The notes below the pieces were generated by a model, which was not told the origin of the DNA, did not search any database, and saw nothing but the letters and a program-made list of their open reading frames with translations. The position numbers and the translations under genes were made by a program. A stretch of DNA of 64,000 bases, taken from NCBI RefSeq assembly GCF_020686965.1, contig NZ_JAJEPS010000009.1, forward strand, positions 62,001-126,000, given 5' to 3'. The DNA is from Hominiventricola filiformis (lineage in GTDB: Bacteria; Bacillota; Clostridia; Lachnospirales; Lachnospiraceae). Shown one piece after another: positions 34,581 through 43,640 of the stretch (the stretch's first letter is position 1; each line of letters begins with the position of its first letter).

Positions 34581-34593
34581 TTTATGCCTCCTT

Positions 34594-37500
34594 TTACTGC
34601 TTTTCAACTCCAAGAGTCACGGATTCGCCATTGATGCTCCACTCTTTTGTATATCCTTTTACCTCATCAAAACGGATATCCGATGCCATAACGTCGCTTA
34701 AGATTTCCTCGCGGTATTCCTTCATGTAGCCTTCAATCTTCTGATTGCCCATGCTGTATACCACGATCTTATCCATCACTTCAAATCCAGCCTCTTTACG
34801 CATAGTCTGGATCTTGCTGATGATCTCTCTTACAAATCCCTCCTCAATAAGTGCATCACTCAGATTTGTATCGAGAACAACGGTTACGGTGCTGTCTTCC
34901 TCTGTCACGTACCCCTCCATCTGGGCGGTATCAATGAGCAGATCCTCTTTTGATAATACCACGTTCTGTCCGTCGATGTCAAATGACAGGCTTCCGGTAT
35001 TTTCCAGCTCTTTCATAGCTTCACGGCCGTTTAATTCAGCGAGATGTGTACGGATTCCATTCAGCAGTTTTCCATACTTCGGACCTACCGTCTTCAGCTG
35101 CGGTTTGAAGGTATAGCTGGTGAAATCACTTAAGTCATCTTTGAACTCGACATTCTTCACGTTCAGCTCATCTGCCACAACAGCTTTAAACATATCATCC
35201 AGCGGACGCTCAGCACGTACATACATGGTTCCGATCGGCTGACGGTTTTTGATATTAGCCGTATTTCTTGCGGCACGTCCCATAACGACGATGTCCAGAA
35301 CTTCTTCCATGGAAGCTTCCAGCTCTTTGTCGATCAGGTTCTCGTCTACCTTCGGGAAATCGCAGAGATGTACGCTCTCCGGTGCATTCTTGTCAACGCT
35401 GCATACCAAATTGCGGTAGATCTCCTCGGTCATGAACGGGATCATCGGAGCAGCTGCCTTACTGATGGTTACCAGTGCTGTATAAAGGGTCATGTAAGCA
35501 TTGATCTTATCCTGCTCCATTCCTTTTGCCCAGAAACGCTCACGGCTTCTTCTTACATACCAGTTACTTAAGTCATCAACGAACTCCTGCAGAGCCTTTG
35601 CAGCTTCCGGAATCCGGTAATTTGCCAGGTTGTCATCAACTGCACCTACCGTGGAGTTCAGTTTGGATAAGATCCAGCGGTCCATAACGGTGAGGGTCTT
35701 CTCATCTAATGTATATTTACTTGCGTCAAAATTATCAATATTCGCATACAGTACAAAGAATGCATAGGTATTCCACAGAGTACCCATGAATTTTCTCTGG
35801 CCTTCCTGTACAGCCTTGCCATGGAAGCGATTCGGCAGCCACGGTGCACTGTTGATATAGAAGTACCAGCGGATTGCATCTGCTCCGTAGGTCTTAAGTG
35901 CATCAAATGGGTCAACGGCATTTCCTTTAGATTTACTCATCTTCTGGCCGTTCTCATCCTGTACATGTCCAAGCACGATAACATTCTCATAAGGACTTCT
36001 GTTGAACAGCAGGGTAGACTCTGCCATCAGGGAATAGAACCATCCACGGGTCTGGTCTACTGCCTCGGAAATGAACTGAGCAGGGAACTGCTGCTCAAAC
36101 AGATCCTTATTCTCAAAAGGATAATGATGCTGAGCAAAGGGCATTGCTCCTGAGTCAAACCAGCAGTCGATAACTTCCGGCACTCTCTTCATGGTCTTGC
36201 CGCATTTCGGGCAGGTGCAGGTAATCTCGTCGATATACGGACGATGCAGCTCTACAGTCAGAGCTTTCTCATTTCCGCTCATCTCTTTTAACTGCTCACG
36301 GGAACCGATTGCTTCCTGATGTCCGCATTCTTCACACTCCCAGATATTCAGCGGAGTTCCCCAGTAACGGTTACGGGATACGCCCCAGTCCTGAATATTC
36401 TCCAGCCAGTTTCCGAAACGTCCTTTACCAATGCTCTGGGGAATCCAGTTTACCGTATTATTATTACGTACCAGATCATCACGTACTGCTGTCATTTTGA
36501 TAAACCAGGACTCACGTGCATAGTAGATCAGCGGAGTATCGCATCTCCAGCAGAACGGGTAATCATGCTCAAATTTCGGTGCATCAAACAGGAGACCTCT
36601 TGCATCCAGATCCTTTAATACTTCCGGATCTGCTTTTTTTACAAACAATCCTGCAAACGGAGTTTCCTTTGTCATGTTACCCTTTTCATCTACAAACTGA
36701 AGGAAGGGCAGATCATATTTACGTCCTACACGAGCATCATCTTCACCAAATGCCGGAGCGATATGAACAATACCTGTACCATCTGTCATGGTAACATAAT
36801 TATCGCAGGTAACAAAATGAGCTTTCTTGTGCTGTTTCTCAGCAGTCTCTTTTGCACATGCATATAACGGCTCATACTCTTTATACTCAAGATCTTTTCC
36901 TTTATAGGTCTCAAGTACTTCATAAGCTGCTTTTCCATCTTCTGCAAGTTTTCCAAGAACCTTATCAAGCAGAGCTTCTGCCATATAGTAAGTATATCCG
37001 TCTGCTGCTTTTACCTTGCAGTAAGTTTCATCCGGGTTTACACAGAGGCATGTATTGGACGGCAGTGTCCACGGTGTAGTGGTCCATGCCAGGAAATAAG
37101 CGTCTTCTCCAACTACTTTAAAACGAACAATTGCAGAGCGCTCTTTTACTGCTTTATATCCCTGAGCAACCTCATGAGAAGAAAGAGGGGTACCGCAGCG
37201 CGGGCAGTAGGGAACGATCTTGAATCCTTTATAAAGAAGTCCCTTATCCCAGATGCTTTTCAGAGCCCACCACTCGGACTCGATGAAGTTATCGTCATAA
37301 GTAACGTACGGGTTATCCATATCAGCCCAGAAACCAACGGTACCGGAGAAATCTTCCCACATTCCTTTGTATTTCCAGACACTCTCCTTACATTTGGTAA
37401 TGAACGGAGCCAGACCATACTGCTCGATCTGTTCTTTTCCATCCAGTCCCAGAAGTTTCTCTACTTCCAGCTCTACCGGCAGTCCGTGGGTATCCCATCC

Positions 37501-37749
37501 TGCTTTTCTCGGTACATAGTAACCTTTCATAGTACGGTATCTCGGAATCATATCCTTGATAACACGGGTAAGCACGTGTCCGATGTGCGGCTTACCGTTG
37601 GCGGTAGGCGGTCCATCATAGAAGGTATAAGTCGGGCATCCTTCTCTCTGCTCCATACTCTTTTTAAATGTGTTGTCTTCTTTCCAGAACTGTTCTACTT
37701 CTTTTTCTCGTTCCACAAAGTTCATGTCGGTGTTTACTTTGCTGTACAT
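34594..37749 (-). CDS. ileS: Isoleucyl-tRNA synthetase
   Basis: Class I synthetase of about 1051 residues, the long (eukaryal-like) IleS size. HIGH is at 55-58 (PHIGHVL) and KMSKS is in KMSKSKGNAVD. The editing domain and the anticodon-binding domain follow. The ATG at 37749 has AGGAGG 10 bases upstream; the TTG three codons earlier is too close to it. A T-box leader precedes it. Confidence 0.95.
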   Translation of the reverse strand: MYSKVNTDMNFVEREKEVEQFWKEDNTFKKSMEQREGCPTYTFYDGPPTANGKPHIGHVLTRVIKDMIPRYRTMKGYYVPRKAGWDTHGLPVELEVEKLLGLDGKEQIEQYGLAPFITKCKESVWKYKGMWEDFSGTVGFWADMDNPYVTYDDNFIESEWWALKSIWDKGLLYKGFKIVPYCPRCGTPLSSHEVAQGYKAVKERSAIVRFKVVGEDAYFLAWTTTPWTLPSNTCLCVNPDETYCKVKAADGYTYYMAEALLDKVLGKLAEDGKAAYEVLETYKGKDLEYKEYEPLYACAKETAEKQHKKAHFVTCDNYVTMTDGTGIVHIAPAFGEDDARVGRKYDLPFLQFVDEKGNMTKETPFAGLFVKKADPEVLKDLDARGLLFDAPKFEHDYPFCWRCDTPLIYYARESWFIKMTAVRDDLVRNNNTVNWIPQSIGKGRFGNWLENIQDWGVSRNRYWGTPLNIWECEECGHQEAIGSREQLKEMSGNEKALTVELHRPYIDEITCTCPKCGKTMKRVPEVIDCWFDSGAMPFAQHHYPFENKDLFEQQFPAQFISEAVDQTRGWFYSLMAESTLLFNRSPYENVIVLGHVQDENGQKMSKSKGNAVDPFDALKTYGADAIRWYFYINSAPWLPNRFHGKAVQEGQRKFMGTLWNTYAFFVLYANIDNFDASKYTLDEKTLTVMDRWILSKLNSTVGAVDDNLANYRIPEAAKALQEFVDDLSNWYVRRSRERFWAKGMEQDKINAYMTLYTALVTISKAAAPMIPFMTEEIYRNLVCSVDKNAPESVHLCDFPKVDENLIDKELEASMEEVLDIVVMGRAARNTANIKNRQPIGTMYVRAERPLDDMFKAVVADELNVKNVEFKDDLSDFTSYTFKPQLKTVGPKYGKLLNGIRTHLAELNGREAMKELENTGSLSFDIDGQNVVLSKEDLLIDTAQMEGYVTEEDSTVTVVLDTNLSDALIEEGFVREIISKIQTMRKEAGFEVMDKIVVYSMGNQKIEGYMKEYREEILSDVMASDIRFDEVKGYTKEWSINGESVTLGVEKQ

Positions 37750-37814
37750 GTTCTTCAAACCTCCTTATTCTTTCCGGTTTCGGTCAAGCATGTTTATTTG
37801 GTTCGTTATTCGCG

Positions 37815-38088
37815 TATAAAAAAAGCTCCACCCTGTCTGCAACAGGACGGAGCTTTATAGCCCGTTTATTAACCACCTCTTACAACATACCATCATATGC
37901 GTTCCCTGTAACGGAGGGACATCCGTCGAGGCTTACCTTTCCTTATATAATATAGAAACTTTTCAGCCCGAGGCTCGGAAGTGATTTTCGAAAAATCCTG
38001 TACTTTCACCGGGCTCACACCTTCCCCGGTTCGCTGGGCATTTCCAGAAGTTTCTACTGTCTTCGTCACAGCCTTTTACACAGAAAAC
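37815..38088 (-). promoter_or_regulatory. T-box riboswitch (isoleucine, specifier ATC)
   Basis: Leader of about 270 bases between promoter and ileS. Stem I elements and the specifier context GAAAATCACTTCC are visible, with ATC (Ile) at 37985-37983. The T-box-like AAGAGGTGGTTAA supplies TGGT to pair with the uncharged tRNA ACCA end. The terminator AAAGCTCC/GGAGCTTT (37856-37849 with 37829-37822) is followed by a run of T. Uncharged tRNA-Ile would allow read-through. Confidence 0.85.
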
Positions 38089-38118
38089 ATTATAAAGGTG
38101 GCTGAAGAGATTTGTCAA
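38089..38118 (-). promoter_or_regulatory. Promoter of the ileS T-box transcript
   Basis: Minus strand TTGACA (38118-38113), 18 bases, TATAAT (38094-38089). Both hexamers are perfect. Confidence 0.8.
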
Positions 38119-38129
38119 GGCTTTCGCTG

Positions 38130-38987
38130 CTATTTCTGCTTTGTATAAACCATAAATTCATCCCAGGCAGCATCCTGAAGTTTATGGAACAGTTCATCCG
38201 CTTTGCCTCCTACCGGAATCTTATCTACTTCCGTAATCCGATTGCAGAGAGTTCCGGAACTGGTAATGATCAGTTCGTCGGCATTCATTGCCTCTGTTAC
38301 CGTAATTTCTTCTGCTCTGGTTGGTACTCCCAGTTTTTCTGCGGTCTTAATCAGATGCTTAATGGCAATTCCCAGAAGAACCTTGTTATCAAAGGGATGA
38401 TATACAAGCGTTCCGTCAATCAGGAAAGAAACATTGGAATGAGCCATCTCTGTTACCCGGTCACCTCTGTGGAAAATAACTTCCTGACAACCTGCCTCTT
38501 TTGCCTTCTGGTTGGCAATAACACTGGGAATCAGGTTCAGGGTCTTAATATTACAATGAAGAAATCTGGTGTCTTCCAGTGTAATGGTATGGAATTCCTT
38601 CTCTTTCGGAGACAGATCCATTGGCATCAAAAATGCCATCAGGTTCGGTTTCACCTCTGTCTCATCTGGGAAGAGATGATTCCGTAATGCCGTTCCCCTG
38701 GAAGTCTGCCAGTAAAGAATTCCCTTTCCGTCATTTCCATCATAAGCCTCTACCAGACTGTACAGAATCTTCTCCAGTTCTTCTCTGCTATACTGAAATG
38801 GAATACGAAGAAGTCTGCAACTGTTATAAAATCGGTCAAAATGATCTTCCAGTGCAAAAATGACTCCATTCTGTACATAAGTAGCATCATAGCAGCCATC
38901 ACCAAAATATACGGCTCTGTCCAAAATCGGGCAACTGATCTCGCTTAAAGGTCCTATCGTTCCATTGTAATATCCAACTTCTTTCAT
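38130..38987 (-). CDS. dat: D-amino-acid aminotransferase-like class IV aminotransferase
   Basis: PLP enzyme of 285 residues, fold-type IV. DRAVYFGDGCYDATY at the start, the PLP-lysine region IKTLNLIPSVIANQKAKEAG and SNVSFLIDG are closest to D-alanine transaminases, though branched-chain aminotransferases share the fold. It overlaps the upstream YkvI-like permease gene by 4 bases, so transport and transamination are probably linked. Confidence 0.82.
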   Translation of the reverse strand: MKEVGYYNGTIGPLSEISCPILDRAVYFGDGCYDATYVQNGVIFALEDHFDRFYNSCRLLRIPFQYSREELEKILYSLVEAYDGNDGKGILYWQTSRGTALRNHLFPDETEVKPNLMAFLMPMDLSPKEKEFHTITLEDTRFLHCNIKTLNLIPSVIANQKAKEAGCQEVIFHRGDRVTEMAHSNVSFLIDGTLVYHPFDNKVLLGIAIKHLIKTAEKLGVPTRAEEITVTEAMNADELIITSSGTLCNRITEVDKIPVGGKADELFHKLQDAAWDEFMVYTKQK

Positions 38988-40168
38988 ACTCTTGACTCCT
39001 CTACTGCCGGTACTCCTTCTACTTTGAGAATTGGCTCTTTCTTCAGAATTTTATAAACACCGATCGTAAGAATCGGAACCAGATACAGAACCATAAATGC
39101 ATAAGAAATAGCTGTGTATCCTTTTTCAATCAATGCAATAATTCCAAATTTGGACATCAGGCAGGCAGATATCAGGATCACAACGGTTATAACTGCCTGT
39201 TTTTTGCTGCCGAGTTCCTTCTTATTAATCTCTGTAAGTCCTACATTAATCCGACCAAGCAGTGCGTGGATAACACCAGTTGAAGTTTCAATAAGAGTCC
39301 ATCCCATAACTACACCAAAGGCAACTGAGCAGATTGCCGGAGCATCGATGCTGTTCATCATGACAAGCCACGGAATCTGAGCACCAAGTACTTCTTCACT
39401 CGGATAGAAACTCATCAGTGAGAAATAAGTCAGGAACCACGGGATGGTCATCAGCACGCCTGCCAGCAGTCCACTGACTACACACTGTTTTCTGGATTCC
39501 TGTCTCTTCAGAGAGAACATGGATGCCGGATATACGCAAAGATTATATGCCACATAGATGACACCAATCCAGAGAACCGGAAGAATACCGGTCTCTCCGG
39601 TATAACTCATATCAGAAGTTGCCATTACCCGGGTAATATTATCATGTCCGTTTATGATTACCATGCCGCTGAAAATAATATATCCTGCATAGAGAAGAAC
39701 TGTTCCCCAGGTTTCAAAACGTTCAATCAACGCATCACCAAAGAACATCAGTCCGCCGGTTACAGCTACAAGTAAAACAACTCCTGTCCAATAATTCAGT
39801 CCCGTTGTCTGTTCGACTATAGAACCGCTGGCCGATGCCATAATCGCGATAACAAGAATCATCATCAGTACATATGCCACATCAAACAACGGCCATGCCG
39901 GTCCGATCAGCACTTTGATCATACTCTTGTAATCATAAGTCTTATATAATCTGGAAATTTCGAAAGTCAGAACTGCAACAACCGCAAATCCGATCAGAAT
40001 ACCGATTCCTGCGACCCATCCTTTCGCTCCAAATTTTGCTCCGTAGGATACGATCTCACGTCCTGTTGCATAGCCGCCTCCAATCAGTACTGACTGAAGC
40101 AGAATGCCTGGCAGAAGATATTTTCCGAATCCGCCTTCAAAGAATCCTTTTTTCTGCGTTCCACTCAT
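38984..40168 (-). CDS. YkvI-family membrane permease (APC-like)
   Basis: 394 residues with about ten to eleven hydrophobic segments, starting LLPGILLQSVLIGGGYATGRE, a glycine-rich first helix typical of APC-type transporters and the YkvI group. The substrate is unknown; the coupled D-amino-acid aminotransferase suggests an amino acid. ATG 40168 has AAAGGAGG; an in-frame ATG 21 bases earlier overlaps that site and is rejected. Confidence 0.8.
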   Translation of the reverse strand: MSGTQKKGFFEGGFGKYLLPGILLQSVLIGGGYATGREIVSYGAKFGAKGWVAGIGILIGFAVVAVLTFEISRLYKTYDYKSMIKVLIGPAWPLFDVAYVLMMILVIAIMASASGSIVEQTTGLNYWTGVVLLVAVTGGLMFFGDALIERFETWGTVLLYAGYIIFSGMVIINGHDNITRVMATSDMSYTGETGILPVLWIGVIYVAYNLCVYPASMFSLKRQESRKQCVVSGLLAGVLMTIPWFLTYFSLMSFYPSEEVLGAQIPWLVMMNSIDAPAICSVAFGVVMGWTLIETSTGVIHALLGRINVGLTEINKKELGSKKQAVITVVILISACLMSKFGIIALIEKGYTAISYAFMVLYLVPILTIGVYKILKKEPILKVEGVPAVEESRV

Positions 40169-40203
40169 ATCAATTGCCCTCCTTTTCATTCATAAAGTAA
40201 AAA

Positions 40204-40242
40204 AGAGCAGACAATGAATTTTTTGACTTCATTGTCTGTTCT
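40204..40242 (-). terminator. Terminator hairpin in the leader of the ykvI-dat transcript
   Basis: On the minus strand the arms 40242-40228 and 40218-40204 (AGAACAGACAATGAA and its near-perfect complement) form a 15-bp stem with one G-U pair, followed by TTTTTTA. It lies between the promoter (40257-40285) and the start codon. Confidence 0.75.
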
Positions 40243-40256
40243 TTCGTGTTGCGGCT

Positions 40257-40285
40257 ATTATGCTCTTTTTTTCTGTTTTCGTCAA
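40257..40285 (-). promoter_or_regulatory. Promoter of ykvI-dat
   Basis: Minus strand TTGACG (40285-40280), 17 bases, CATAAT (40262-40257). The leader to the ATG is about 85 bases and is mostly the terminator hairpin. Confidence 0.65.
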
Positions 40286-40406
40286 TCTTTTTCCCGTATT
40301 CGATAATATTTTCTGTATTTTCAAAATTCCTTTTTAATTTTTTCGATTTCTCTTTGAAAATCAGCAGAAACTTTTTTTAAATATTATGAACTTTTCCTAT
40401 CCTCCC

Positions 40407-40435
40407 TTGCATGCCCTACTTTAATACACTATAAT
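40407..40435 (+). promoter_or_regulatory. Promoter of the D,D-carboxypeptidase gene
   Basis: TTGCAT (40407-40412), 17 bases, TATAAT (40430-40435). It shares the 300-base divergent region with the ykvI-dat promoter; the rest of that region is AT-rich without other features. Confidence 0.65.
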
Positions 40436-40469
40436 AGCAAATAATAACATTCTTTTTATGAGGTAAATC

Positions 40470-42074
40470 ATGCATTTTATAAATAGATTAAAACGATATC
40501 TTCTCGTATCAGTGCTTTGTGTTACCACCGTCTTTTCCATGCCGGTGCAGGCAAAGACAAAATCTAAATCTAACGCACAAAAAGCCGCTGAGCAGGCGGC
40601 CGCTGCTGCCCTTCAGGCAGAAGTAGATGCCCGTTACAATAAAGAAATTGATTCCAACTCCTGGGAAAACTGGCCGACAGGCCCCCAGGTCTATGCAGAA
40701 TCTGCCATTGTCATGGAAGCTTCTACCGGTACCATCTTGTATGCAAAAGGCATTGACGAGCAGCATTATCCTGCCAGTATTACCAAGATTATGACCGTAC
40801 TTCTTGCTCTGGAAAACTGTCAGATGGACGAGGAAGTTACATTCTCCCACAATGCCGTTTATTCTATTGATTACGGAAGCAGCAGTATTGCCCGCGATGA
40901 GGGAGAGGTACTGACTGTAGAGGAATGTCTCTACGCTATCATGCTGGAATCCGCCAATGAGTGCGCTAATGCCATCGCAGAGCATATCTCCGGTTCCACA
41001 GAAGAATTTGCGAATCTGATGAACCAGAGAGCTGCCGAACTGGGCTGTACCAACACGCATTTTGCAAATCCCAGCGGACTTCCCAATGAAGAACACTATA
41101 CCAGTGCCCACGATATGGCACTCATTACCAGTGAAGCCACAAAACATGAGGAATTTCGAAAGATCAGCGGCACTTCGCGTTATGTCTTACGCGCTACCAA
41201 CAAAAAATCTGACGAACTGTTGATGAATAACCATCATTATATGATCTCCGGATACAAGACTTCCAAGTATCTGGATCCGACAGTATTTGCCGGCAAAACT
41301 GGTTATACCACTGCTGCACTAAATACACTGGTTACCTGTGCCACCCGAAATGGTATGGACCTGGTCGTTGTCACTATGAAAAGCCAGGGAACTGCGGAAA
41401 AGGGAGTCCCCATTTACCCGGATACACAGAATCTGTTAAATTATGCCACAGAAAATTTCCAGAAAGTAAATATCGCTGAAAATGAAACGAACTTTACGAT
41501 TGGACAGAATCAGATGTTTGATGCCGGAACCTCCATTTTCGGAAATTCTGCACCAATGATTCAGATGGATACAGAAGGCTATGCCATACTTCCTGTCACA
41601 GCCTCCCTGTCAGATGCCACTCCAAGCCTGACCTTCAATGACAACAGTGATGGGACGGATTCTGACATTATTGCCACTCTAAGTTACAGCTATGCGGGCC
41701 AGACCGTCGGTTCTACCAATCTCTATATGGCAGGCACCACCGACACGCAGTTCCCGTTTTCCAACACAGAGAACGCATCTGATGCCGCTGACGGTTCCGC
41801 CTCACAGAATCATATTTCGACCGCCCGGACTGCATCCGGTATGCGGGTGATCAAAATTAACCTCCGGGTAATCGCATGGGCTGGCGGCACACTGGCAGCA
41901 CTGATTATTGTCATCCTGCTGGGCCATAAAATCATGAAAAACTATTCCATCCGTTTTGATTTTATAACAAAATGGAGAAAGAGAGCAGACCGCAACTCTT
42001 TCTCCAGTAAAAACCGCAGACGTTATAAGAGCAGAAAACGCTGGAAAAGCAATTTCTTCAAAAAGTTCAAATAG
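40470..42074 (+). CDS. D-alanyl-D-alanine carboxypeptidase (penicillin-binding protein, S11)
   Basis: 534 residues. Signal peptide (1-28), an Ala-rich stretch (36-52), then the S11 domain: SITK at 103-106, SAN at 161-163 and KTG at 276-278. A C-terminal region contains a transmembrane segment (about 463-485) and a very basic cytoplasmic tail rich in Arg/Lys. It trims the terminal D-Ala from peptidoglycan. The C-terminal anchor and basic tail are longer than in DacA-type enzymes. Confidence 0.93.
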   Translation: MHFINRLKRYLLVSVLCVTTVFSMPVQAKTKSKSNAQKAAEQAAAAALQAEVDARYNKEIDSNSWENWPTGPQVYAESAIVMEASTGTILYAKGIDEQHYPASITKIMTVLLALENCQMDEEVTFSHNAVYSIDYGSSSIARDEGEVLTVEECLYAIMLESANECANAIAEHISGSTEEFANLMNQRAAELGCTNTHFANPSGLPNEEHYTSAHDMALITSEATKHEEFRKISGTSRYVLRATNKKSDELLMNNHHYMISGYKTSKYLDPTVFAGKTGYTTAALNTLVTCATRNGMDLVVVTMKSQGTAEKGVPIYPDTQNLLNYATENFQKVNIAENETNFTIGQNQMFDAGTSIFGNSAPMIQMDTEGYAILPVTASLSDATPSLTFNDNSDGTDSDIIATLSYSYAGQTVGSTNLYMAGTTDTQFPFSNTENASDAADGSASQNHISTARTASGMRVIKINLRVIAWAGGTLAALIIVILLGHKIMKNYSIRFDFITKWRKRADRNSFSSKNRRRYKSRKRWKSNFFKKFK

Positions 42075-42083
42075 GCAGAACCG

Positions 42084-43097
42084 TTATTCCTGTTCGCCTT
42101 CGTTCGCTTCCTGCATGTGAACCTCTTCTGATACCGCGCCGTCGGCATACCTTACACGAAGTACTGCCTGTGGCCAGTTGAGGTTCACGATTGCTTTTTT
42201 CTGACGTTCTTCTCCTGCCTTATGAATCTCATCCAGCAATTCCTTTAACACTTCTTTTGTCAGATATCCTCCCCTCCAGTGAAAATCCAAAGTTTTCCCC
42301 TTCTTCGCGGCCTGCAGGGAACGTTTATACACATCTTCCACCTTCGTGAACGACAATTTCTTCTCTTTGTAATAAAAATGACCGCCATCTGTGCAGGATG
42401 GTGCCGGTGCAATCAAAGGCTCATGATCCCTGAAAATATTTTTATCATCCAGATTAAAGTAATCATACCGGATCTCTTCGTCTCCCAGACTGTTATCAAA
42501 GGTCGCATCCAGATGATAATATGTCCCGCCGATCTTTACGATATTCCAGGTATGACGATATTTGATCCCTTTCTCCGGGTTATTGCCACAGATGGCAATG
42601 ACGTTCCAGACGCCCAGCGCATCCAGAAGCACCTTTACAGATTTTGCAATTCCTTCACAGACACCGACCCCCTGTCCCAATGGTCCGATGATCTCATGAG
42701 AATAAGATTTTTTCAGCTTGTCATACCGGACATTCTGACAGATAAAATCATGTACATATTTCTCTTTTTCCAGCTCGGACATAGATTTTGCCGGACGCAC
42801 CAGCTTCTCCACACGGGATGCCATTGCTTTCTGATGTTCCCGGATTTTTGCCTTTTCAAACAAATACTCCGGCAGGAAAATCAGATTCCCGGAATTCTCA
42901 TAATACCGATACTTAAATCCCGTTGCCCAGAAAATCTCCGGATGATCAAGACGTAACTGAAAGAAGATATTATAAAGTGCCTCTCCACTCACCCGCGGCA
43001 TCTGCCACTCATCCGCCAGACTGATCAGACACTGCTGCATGGCGTGATACACCGCCTGGTGTTGTTTGTTCAACTTTGTATAATAGTAGGGTTCCAT
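42084..43097 (-). CDS. Transglutaminase-like protease-fold protein
   Basis: 337 residues with a transglutaminase-like core: Cys147 in GVGVCEGIAKS, His182 in KYRHTWNIV and Asp197 in YHLDATFD form the triad. There is no signal peptide, so it is probably cytoplasmic. Substrates of such bacterial proteins are largely unknown; peptidase activity is more likely than cross-linking. It converges on the carboxypeptidase gene with a 9-base gap. Confidence 0.85.
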   Translation of the reverse strand: MEPYYYTKLNKQHQAVYHAMQQCLISLADEWQMPRVSGEALYNIFFQLRLDHPEIFWATGFKYRYYENSGNLIFLPEYLFEKAKIREHQKAMASRVEKLVRPAKSMSELEKEKYVHDFICQNVRYDKLKKSYSHEIIGPLGQGVGVCEGIAKSVKVLLDALGVWNVIAICGNNPEKGIKYRHTWNIVKIGGTYYHLDATFDNSLGDEEIRYDYFNLDDKNIFRDHEPLIAPAPSCTDGGHFYYKEKKLSFTKVEDVYKRSLQAAKKGKTLDFHWRGGYLTKEVLKELLDEIHKAGEERQKKAIVNLNWPQAVLRVRYADGAVSEEVHMQEANEGEQE

Positions 43098-43448
43098 TTA
43101 TCATATTTCCTTTACGTTTTTTCAGTATGCTTGCGGATCGCTAGGCATATACTTTGGCTTTCTGTTGCTCTACCCAAAACTTCTCTTGTCACACCCGTTT
43201 TTCTCCCTTTTTACAGGCAATCGGGCAGATAAACATGAACTTTCTTCATACATCCAACAATTCTTTCTTTCATGGGTAGCACTGTTTATCAAATTTCTAT
43301 ATAGCCAAAACGTTTCATGATCTACCGGATATTGCACTTAAAGAGTCGCAGAACTTGTCTTTTTGGACTTTATTTTTAGGAATTTTCTCATATGCCCAAT
43401 TTCTAGATGTTCAAGATTTTAATAGCATCACTTTTTATGAAATCCATT
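43098..43448. other. Non-coding stretch beside the IS element
   Basis: No credible gene, RNA gene or repeat seen in these 350 bases. The last 15-20 bases next to the IS end would be copied as the TnpB guide. Confidence 0.4.
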
Positions 43449-43640
43449 GTGACATGCTCCCTCCACTTAGCTAACGCTTGAAGTGGGGGCTTCTCGTTCG
43501 ATTGCCCTACTGGGCAAAGCATAGGCGAGCTATCCCCGTGTGTCCCACGGTTCTGTTATTATGACGGGACTATTTCGTATTTACACAGTCCCGAGCAAAA
43601 TCTATGTTTTTTGAGAAAAATCAGAAAATTTTTCTTTTCA
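43430..43640 (-). ncRNA. Probable TnpB omega-RNA (right-end RNA) with guide
   Basis: Downstream of and overlapping the tnpB 3' end, the minus strand folds into several hairpins: CGGGACT/AGTCCCG (43571-43565 with 43593-43587), CCGTG/CACGG (43536-43550), TTGCCC/GGGCAA (43502-43517) and the terminal CCACTT/AAGTGG (43463-43486). The element seems to end at GTCAC (43453-43449); bases below 43449 would be the guide. By analogy with ISDra2-type systems. Ends are approximate. Confidence 0.6.
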
